Source: Acidobacteriota bacterium
Lineage (GTDB): Bacteria; Acidobacteriota; Terriglobia; Acidiferrales; UBA7541
DNA: 64,000 nucleotides
Assembly: GCA_003165465.1 (NCBI GenBank)
Contig: PLUM01000083.1
Span: 20,065-84,064 of the forward strand
Direction of reading: 5' to 3'
In this document: one piece after another, positions 59,267 to 64,000 of the stretch
Position numbering within the stretch: position 1 is the stretch's first letter
Layout of the letters: the number at the start of each line of letters is the position of its first letter
Position numbers and translations under genes: made by a program
The notes under the pieces: model-generated
Databases searched by the model: none
Told to the model about the DNA's origin: nothing
What the model saw: only the letters and a program-made list of their open reading frames with translations

Positions 59267-59345
59267 GTGGCACAGGCTTCAGCCTGTGTTCTTTTGACTT
59301 TAGCCTGCCACAAATCAAAACCACACAGGCTGAAGCCTGTGCTAC
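59267..59345. repeat. Family A palindromic repeat
   Basis: Arms GTGGCACAGGCTTCAGCCTG and CAGGCTGAAGCCTGTGCTAC with loop TTTTGACTTTAGCCTGCCAC. It lies in the divergent spacer between the acyl-CoA synthetase and formimidoyltransferase genes, not at a transcript end. Confidence 0.9.
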
Positions 59346-59445
59346 CAAGAAAAACCTCCGCCGCCGAAGCATTTGGAGGCCCGGCGAAAAATACCGTATC
59401 ATTCACACCAGCGCGGCCAGACCCTGCGCAAATCCCCGGAGCAAT

Positions 59446-60378
59446 ATGAACCGCCTGATCGAATGCGTGCCGAATTTTTCCGAAGGGCGCAACGCCGCAA
59501 CCATCGACGCACTCGTCGCCGCCATGAGCGGCATCCCCGGCGCGTGGGTGCTCGACCGCACGAGCGACGCGGACCACAATCGCACGGTGATCACGCTTGC
59601 CGGGGAGCCGGAAGCCGTGGCCGAAGCCGCGCTGCGCGGCGCGGGCGTGGCGGCGAAACTCATCGACATGACGCGCCACACGGGCGTGCATCCCCGCATC
59701 GGCGCAACCGACGTGATCCCGTTCGTTCCCCTGGAAAATGTTTCGATGGAAGAGTGCGTCGCGCTGGCCCGGAGCGTGGGGCAGGAACTCTGGGACCGTT
59801 TCCGCATCCCGGCTTATTTTTATGAGGCTGCAGCAACGCGACCGGAGCGCGTGAATCTGGAAAACGTCCGCAAGGGGCAATTCGAGGGCCTGCGCGAAGC
59901 CGTGTTGCGAAACCCGGGCCGCGCACCCGACATAGGCGAGCCGCGCCTTCACCCTACGGCGGGCGCAACCGCCGTGGGCGCTCGCAAACTGCTGATCGCC
60001 TACAACATTCTGCTCAATACGAGCGATGTGTCGATCGCCGGGCAAATCGCGCGCGCAATTCGCTCGTCGAGCGGCGGGCTTCCCTGCGTAAAAGCCATCG
60101 GCGTGGAGCTGAAGGCGCGCGGCCTTGCCCAGGTTTCCATCAACCTGACCGATTTCCAGGTGACGCCGCCGCATCGCGTCTTCGAAATGGTCAAGCGCGA
60201 AGCCGAGCGCTATGGCTGCGCCGTCGTTGAAAGCGAAATCATCGGCCTGATTCCGCGTCGGGCCCTCGAACTTGCAGCCGGGCATGATTTGCAGCTCGAG
60301 AATTTTTCGCCCGCGCAAATTCTTGAAAATCGCCTGGCCGCCGCCACGGGCATTTTGCCTGCGCCGCTACCAAAATAA
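59446..60378 (+). CDS. ftcD: Glutamate formimidoyltransferase
   Basis: 310 residues from the ATG at 59446 (CCGGAG upstream). It begins MNRLIECVPNFSEGRNAATI, the signature opening of the formiminotransferase domain, with HTGVHPRIGATDVIPFVPL (catalytic His/formimino site) and TAGATAVGARKLLIAYNILL following. The cyclodeaminase half of eukaryotic FTCD is absent. It transfers a formimino group from formimino-glutamate to tetrahydrofolate in histidine breakdown. No hut genes are visible nearby. The C-terminal residues are short and complete. Confidence 0.95.
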   Translation: MNRLIECVPNFSEGRNAATIDALVAAMSGIPGAWVLDRTSDADHNRTVITLAGEPEAVAEAALRGAGVAAKLIDMTRHTGVHPRIGATDVIPFVPLENVSMEECVALARSVGQELWDRFRIPAYFYEAAATRPERVNLENVRKGQFEGLREAVLRNPGRAPDIGEPRLHPTAGATAVGARKLLIAYNILLNTSDVSIAGQIARAIRSSSGGLPCVKAIGVELKARGLAQVSINLTDFQVTPPHRVFEMVKREAERYGCAVVESEIIGLIPRRALELAAGHDLQLENFSPAQILENRLAAATGILPAPLPK

Positions 60379-60657
60379 TTTCGCGTCTGGCACAACTCGA
60401 CACCACGGTCGCGCCATCTAATCTTTTCGATCAGTTTGGGCTCAAACTAGTGGGGATGGCCGCCTCTCGCGGCGCGCTGGACAGCGCGGAGGCCGCCGCC
60501 CCTCGTTACAAGATGCAACCACGGTTGAAAGAATTACGTCCCGCGCGGCCAAAATTGAAGCACAATGATTGTGGAAACAGGTATCCACTTAAATGGATAC
60601 GCGCTAAAATAGATTTCCTACAGGGATCGAACGCTTGGGAGCATGGCAGGAGAAAAA

Positions 60658-61659
60658 ATGAACACTCGCAAATTTATTTGGATGGCCGCATTTGTCGCCA
60701 TTTTGACAGTGCTGTCGGGAACGGCCCGCGCGGGGAGCCTCGGATCGGACATTCTCACCATGTTTCCGAAGGATTCCGGCGAACTCGCTTACGCCAACTT
60801 GAAGGAAGCGCGCCAATTTCCCTGGTTCGATCAGCTCAAGGAACAAATGCTGCCGCCGAAATTCCGCGAGTTTGAGACGTTTCTCTCTTCCGCGGGGATC
60901 GACCCGAACACGCAGGTGACGGAACTCGCCTGGGCGCTCGTGCTGGGCAAATCGACGGCCGACAGCGGCGGCTCCGTTCCCAGCACGGACCAGATTGTGG
61001 GCGTCGCGCTCGGGCAGTTTGATCCCGCGTCGGCCGAAGCCTATTTCACTTCCAAGAAGCTGCCCATCGTGAAGGTGCGCACATTTTCGCTCTTCGCATT
61101 CGGCGGCGGCAGCGGACCAACCGATCTCTTCTTCTTTTTCATCGACTCGAATACCGCGGCCTTTGGCCAGCGGCAGGAGCTTGAAAAAATGATTGGCGTG
61201 CGATACGGAGAAGGACAGGGCCTCTATGCCAACACGGATTTCTCCGCGCTCGTCGATCAAGCCAACGGCACGGGAACCGTCTGGGCCGTGCTGAACCCGG
61301 CGTACGCGCGCCTCGCCATGCAGCAGCTCGTGCCGGAAACGTCGCAGTTCCCCGCCGCCGCGCAGCTCACTTCCAAACTCAAGGCCATGACCATCAGCAT
61401 CAAGGGAACCAGCGGCGTCGATGTGAACTTCGAAGCCGTCTGCGGCTCCGCGGACGACGCCAACACGTTTGCAGCGCTGCTCCAGGCCGGCCTCATGTAC
61501 CGCAAATATCAGGTCGGAACCACCAACCCGGAACTAGGCGCGCTCCTCGACGGAGCATCGGTAACGCCCGCCGGCGACCGCCTGGACGTGAAACTTTCCC
61601 TCACCAACGATCAAATGCAGTCGCTAATCCGGCGCAACACGTTTGCCGTAACGATGTAG
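60658..61659 (+). CDS. Exported protein of unknown function (DUF3352-like layout)
   Basis: 333 residues from the ATG at 60658 behind GCAGGAG. Signal peptide (WMAAFVAILTVLSGTARA), then a soluble alpha/beta protein with ILTMFPKDSGELAYANLKEA, GVALGQFDPASAEAYFTSKK, FFFIDSNTAAFGQRQELEKM and a C-terminal repeat-like second half (MTISIKGTSGVDVNFEAVCG). The 'DSNTAAFG' and 'LNPAYARLAMQQL' style repeats recall exported acidobacterial proteins that measure or bind something periplasmic. No catalytic motif. Stand-alone gene; the 279 bp upstream show no other gene. Confidence 0.7.
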   Translation: MNTRKFIWMAAFVAILTVLSGTARAGSLGSDILTMFPKDSGELAYANLKEARQFPWFDQLKEQMLPPKFREFETFLSSAGIDPNTQVTELAWALVLGKSTADSGGSVPSTDQIVGVALGQFDPASAEAYFTSKKLPIVKVRTFSLFAFGGGSGPTDLFFFFIDSNTAAFGQRQELEKMIGVRYGEGQGLYANTDFSALVDQANGTGTVWAVLNPAYARLAMQQLVPETSQFPAAAQLTSKLKAMTISIKGTSGVDVNFEAVCGSADDANTFAALLQAGLMYRKYQVGTTNPELGALLDGASVTPAGDRLDVKLSLTNDQMQSLIRRNTFAVTM

Positions 61660-61711
61660 TTTGCAGCGCCCTGTTTTTGCGTCGGCCGAAGTCCCGGAGG
61701 GACGCCACAAC

Positions 61712-61856
61712 GTAGCCCACCGCTTGAGCGGTGGGGGCGCGCAGTTGCAAAAATTAAAAGCCCCGTAGGGGCGACATAGGGGGAACCCAATGTGCCGCCC
61801 CTACGGGGCTTTCCGCTCTACCCACACACATACCCACCGCTCAAGCGGTGGGCTAC
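61712..61856. repeat. Composite inverted repeat in the 61.7-62 kb gene-free stretch
   Basis: Outer arms GTAGCCCACCGCTTGAGCGG and CCGCTCAAGCGGTGGGCTAC; an inner pair GCCCCGTAGGGGCGAC / GCCGCCCCTACGGGGC. With the further copies downstream this makes 61660-62186 a gene-free, repeat-dense stretch. Confidence 0.75.
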
Positions 61857-61960
61857 GTTATTTCGTCCCTAACGGGACTGGCGAACCAAGTAATAAGAAA
61901 AATTCCTCATTTAGTTTTGGAGTACATCCATTGTTGTAGCTGCTCGTCCATCTATAAGCC

Positions 61961-61989
61961 GTAGGGGCACGGCAATGCCGTGCCCCTAC
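61961..61989. repeat. Family B palindrome at the edge of a toxin remnant
   Basis: GTAGGGGCACGGCAATGCCGTGCCCCTAC; its end lies 5 bp before the surviving RelE/ParE-like codons. Confidence 0.85.
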
Positions 61990-61994
61990 ACCGT

Positions 61995-62108
61995 GACGCT
62001 CGCGACTTCCGTCTCCGCTGCGGCGACTACCTCGTGTTCTTCGATCTGAAAAACGGCAATACCATCGAAATCACTGGCGTCCGCCATTGCAGGGAAGCTT
62101 ATCGCTAA
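61995..62108 (+). pseudogene. C-terminal remnant of a RelE/ParE-type toxin gene
   Basis: A 37-codon frame reads DARDFRLRCGDYLVFFDLKN then GNTIEITGVRHCREAYR and a stop. That is the usual end of type II RelE/ParE-family toxins (RxGDYRVxFD ... I.VxRVxHRREAYR). No start codon, N-terminal half or antitoxin gene is present; the 5' side is replaced by a family B palindrome. It is a dead fragment. Confidence 0.75.
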
Positions 62109-62186
62109 TAAAATACGCAAAAGGGCGCTCTACTCGTCCTAATTCAAAACCGCTCCGAGAATGGCGCATCTAGCTAGCCTCTGCCG

Positions 62187-62966
62187 TTATAAATTCAACG
62201 AACCTTTAACAATCAAATCCTCCGCCCTTCGGAGTCCAGTGTTTCTAAGTCGGAGATTCCCAATTTCATCGTCGTCCACAAAACGCGTAAGTCGTGAAAC
62301 CGTGACGTTCGCGTTGTTTCTACTATAATCATGTCTGACGAGCGATTCCACTAACTCAGTGTTGCTCATTCTGGCCGGGTAAATGTGCCAAAGAATTAAA
62401 ATGGCGGCCTCGTGCGCACTCCCAGCAATATCAGCATAAACACGACCGTCGATTTCTTCGGTGAATGGAAAGCGTCGTCGCATGAGACTTTCGACGATTG
62501 ACCTCACCTGTGTGAGATCCAGCCCCTTTTGAGAAACGCGAACCATCTCGGAAAGAATCCAGGCACAAACCCCAAGGACCGTACTTGCATCCATCTCATT
62601 CGCGTCAATCTCGTCAGCGTCGTGCCGCGCCCCTCGATTACTGGCGATTTCGTAGGCAAATCGACAAGCACGCGGAATCGTAAGACGAATTGTGTCTGGA
62701 TGCCCTGCTGCGGGCCTCTGTTCAAGTTGTGTCATGACTTTACTGGCCTTAAAATCCTTCCCGGCCGGGGGCGTTTCTCCTACAAAGACCCATAGGGCTT
62801 TTAAAACTGCCTCGATGAATTTGCCGCCCTTCGCTGCCGAATCATCCCATTTACTTTTCTGAAATTCTTCGACCATCCCCTGAAAATGACGCACTGCCGC
62901 ATCCACATGCCTCGCGGGGAATGTGTCTTTTAACAAGTTATTGACGGTGCGCTTGTGCTGAGCCAT
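62187..62966 (-). CDS. Unknown protein, third gene of a compact accessory operon
   Basis: 259 residues. The N-terminal two-thirds are helical (VDAAVRHFQGMVEEFQKSKW, AAKGGKFIEAVLKALWVFVG, and a loop IASNRGARHDADEIDANEMD before a long helix), a layout reminiscent of helical abortive-infection proteins. The last ~70 residues look like a winged helix (HEAAILILWHIYPARMSNTE ... VSRLTRFVDDDEIGNLRLRN). No HEPN RxxxxH motif with correct spacing is present. The start overlaps the previous stop (TAATG). Function unknown; defence or regulation is only a guess. Confidence 0.7.
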   Translation of the reverse strand: MAQHKRTVNNLLKDTFPARHVDAAVRHFQGMVEEFQKSKWDDSAAKGGKFIEAVLKALWVFVGETPPAGKDFKASKVMTQLEQRPAAGHPDTIRLTIPRACRFAYEIASNRGARHDADEIDANEMDASTVLGVCAWILSEMVRVSQKGLDLTQVRSIVESLMRRRFPFTEEIDGRVYADIAGSAHEAAILILWHIYPARMSNTELVESLVRHDYSRNNANVTVSRLTRFVDDDEIGNLRLRNTGLRRAEDLIVKGSLNL

Positions 62967-63238
62967 TAGCGCTTCTTTCCGACGCTCTGTTTTTGTTCAT
63001 GCATTTTGAATGGATACTTCTGAATATACTCGTAGTTCCTCCGCTTGCCTCTTCGCGTTAAGTGTTTGGCACGCTTCAGTGCCATACCCAGTTCAGGGTC
63101 GGAGAAATGATTCCCCCTTTTCTCCAGAGCCTGCTCAATCGGGGCGATCTTCTTCCAAGCAAGAAAGAAACCGTCTTCCCATAAGATTTTCAGGGCTTCC
63201 GTGGCCGTCGTAGCTGCCCGAAGTTTGCTACTTGCCAT
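62966..63238 (-). CDS. Small winged-helix-like protein, second gene of the operon
   Basis: 90 residues. ATEALKILWEDGFFLAWKKI, APIEQALEKRGNHFSDPELG and MALKRAKHLTRRGKRRNYEY have the same order of helices and a basic 'RRGKRRNYEY' wing as the neighbouring 123-residue protein, so the two look like diverged paralogues. The C-terminus is basic. The start overlaps the previous gene by 11 bp. A DNA- or RNA-binding role is inferred from the fold pattern alone. Confidence 0.65.
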   Translation of the reverse strand: MASSKLRAATTATEALKILWEDGFFLAWKKIAPIEQALEKRGNHFSDPELGMALKRAKHLTRRGKRRNYEYIQKYPFKMHEQKQSVGKKR

Positions 63239-63599
63239 ATACCCACTTCCCTTCCAGTCTCTTCCGCCTCAAATGGCCTTTCTTGACCAACCCTAGAACA
63301 ATTCCGGACAGGGAAGTTACAGCGTACAGGTATCCCTGTTCCTCTAGCTTAGTTGCGATATCTCCCAACGATTTTGGCTTCTCGAAGAAACCATTTTCCT
63401 TCAGTCCAACTATTAAGTCACTCGCACTGTCTCGTTTCTTAGCTACTTTATTCGCACTCTTCGCCCGCGCAATAGCCTGTTTCGCATGACCCACAACGTT
63501 CACTTGTTCATATCTCGCGATAATGCTGGATACCTCATCTTTGCTGCCTTCTATGGTAATGACGGCCCCTGATTGCGACTTGATGGTTGCCTTTGCCAT
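63228..63599 (-). CDS. Winged-helix-like protein, first gene of the operon
   Basis: 123 residues behind AAGGGG. N-terminus with a short beta-rich part (TIKSQSGAVITIEGSKDEVS), a basic linker (AIARAKSANKVAKKRDSAS) and a C-terminal winged helix (DLIVGLKENGFFEKPKSLGD, IATKLEEQGYLYAVTSLSGI, VLGLVKKGHLRRKRLEGKWV). It is the promoter-proximal gene of the three-gene operon. Codon use and base composition are AT-richer than the chromosomal genes around it, as expected for acquired DNA. Confidence 0.7.
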   Translation of the reverse strand: MAKATIKSQSGAVITIEGSKDEVSSIIARYEQVNVVGHAKQAIARAKSANKVAKKRDSASDLIVGLKENGFFEKPKSLGDIATKLEEQGYLYAVTSLSGIVLGLVKKGHLRRKRLEGKWVYGK

Positions 63600-63637
63600 T
63601 GTACGCCCCTTATTTATTTATTTAACTATTCGCTATT

Positions 63638-63667
63638 ATTGTCTCAGCACAGGAGGGGTGTTGTCAA
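63638..63667 (-). promoter_or_regulatory. Promoter of the three-gene accessory operon
   Basis: On the minus strand TTGACA (63662-63667) is followed after 18 bp by GACAAT (63638-63643), a good -35 and a fair -10 box. The first start codon lies about 40 bp downstream. The boxes are strong compared with the other spacers in this window. Confidence 0.55.
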
Positions 63668-63698
63668 GGGGGCAGGTGCTTGAAATGCGTCAATCAAA

Positions 63699-64000
63699 TC
63701 ATGTCGAAAGCTTGGTTTTCCGCAGACGCAGCGCATTCGTTATCACAGAAACCGAGCTAAAACTCATCGCCGCAGCCGCGATCATCGGGCTGAGGAGGAG
63801 GCCGAAGAACGGATAGAGGATTCCCGCGGCGATGGGCACGCCTAGCGAGTTGTAGACGAACGCGAAAAACAAATTTTGCTTGATGTTGCTCATGGTGACG
63901 CGGCTCAGGGCGCGGGCGCGGACGATGCCGCGCAGGTCGCCCTTGATGAGCGTGACTCCGGCGCTTTCCATGGCCACGTCCGTGCCCGTGCCCATGGCGA
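63699..64000 (-). CDS. C-terminal part of a copper-type (P1B) P-ATPase
   Basis: About 100 residues, cut by the window end. [20 protein letters not shown] is the end of the P-ATPase nucleotide/hinge region, followed by [27 protein letters not shown] (membrane helix 7 with the conserved N and Y-N) and the final helix with [17 protein letters not shown] (MxxSS ion-binding residues). These are the CopA/P1B-1 signatures for copper transport. The N-terminal metal-binding and ATPase domains lie beyond base 64000. Confidence 0.88.
   Translation of the reverse strand, partial: AMGTGTDVAMESAGVTLIKGDLRGIVRARALSRVTMSNIKQNLFFAFVYNSLGVPIAAGILYPFFGLLLSPMIAAAAMSFSSVSVITNALRLRKTKLST

Noticed and set aside
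4722-59345. CRISPR array
   Set aside because: The repeated units are long, palindromic and scattered singly between genes; there is no regular repeat-spacer run and no cas gene.
62187-62966. HEPN ribonuclease
   Set aside because: The loop SNRGARHD looked like an RxxxxH motif, but Arg and His are spaced too closely and the surrounding helices do not clearly match.

Overview
This 64 kb window is chromosomal DNA of a Gram-negative (diderm) bacterium, most likely an acidobacterium. The support is indirect: an LpxD gene implies lipid A, and there is a System I (Ccm) cytochrome c maturation cluster beside a b6f-like complex with a multiheme cytochrome. A YpdA-type flavoprotein, proteins with carboxypeptidase-regulatory-like domains, and many short intergenic palindromes with a CAGGCTTCAGCCTG core also fit that phylum. 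No rRNA is present to prove the taxonomy.

Layout. 1-14.2 kb (all minus strand) is one long respiratory block. Read 5' to 3' it holds ccmE, ccmF, ccmH, a ccmI-like gene, a regulatory-domain protein, ccmA, ccmB, ccmC, ccmD, a Rieske protein, split cytochrome b (N- and C-terminal halves), an eight-heme membrane cytochrome c, and a lipoprotein cut by the window edge. 14.4-27.5 kb is housekeeping: a ferredoxin-like protein, accA, dnaE, a CCA-adding-type nucleotidyltransferase, xerD, murJ, a small unknown protein, lpxD and a nitronate-monooxygenase-like protein. 27.7-36.6 kb is an exported catabolic-looking locus. It has a cupin-like protein, a MetE-like protein, three paralogous two-domain NTF2-like proteins, a Tat-exported flavoprotein translationally coupled to a pentaheme cytochrome, and a Tat-exported alpha/beta hydrolase.

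36,686-50,081 is an integrated element of 13.4 kb. It is bounded by a perfect 45-bp direct repeat that equals the 3' part (anticodon loop to CCA) of the intact tRNA-Thr(CGU) at its right end. Next to that tRNA is a tyrosine integrase. The element also carries an excisionase-like protein, a primase-type zinc finger, a RecA-like ATPase, a ribbon-helix-helix protein, a DUF2335 protein, a second recombinase with an unusual insertion, and two large proteins resembling phage internal-virion and large-polyvalent proteins. I see no capsid, portal, large terminase or tail gene, so a phage-satellite-like or cut-down prophage element is the most interesting reading. Tandem 12-bp repeats near both ends and in the middle look like integrase arm sites.

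50.1-61.7 kb returns to chromosomal genes: ypdA, an S55 (SpoIVB-type) peptidase, a beta-propeller protein, a PilZ protein, a serine/threonine dehydratase behind a 13-bp x5 tandem repeat, an acyl-CoA synthetase, glutamate formimidoyltransferase and an exported unknown. 61.7-63.7 kb is an accessory islet: dense palindromes, a RelE/ParE-type toxin remnant, then a compact, AT-richer three-gene operon of unknown function with its own promoter. All three of its proteins seem to carry winged-helix-like segments. The window ends in the 3' part of a copper-type P-ATPase gene.

Several palindromic repeat families (A-D) recur between genes. Copies of family A extend some open reading frames upstream, so the starts of dnaE and the nitronate-monooxygenase-like gene given here are internal ones.
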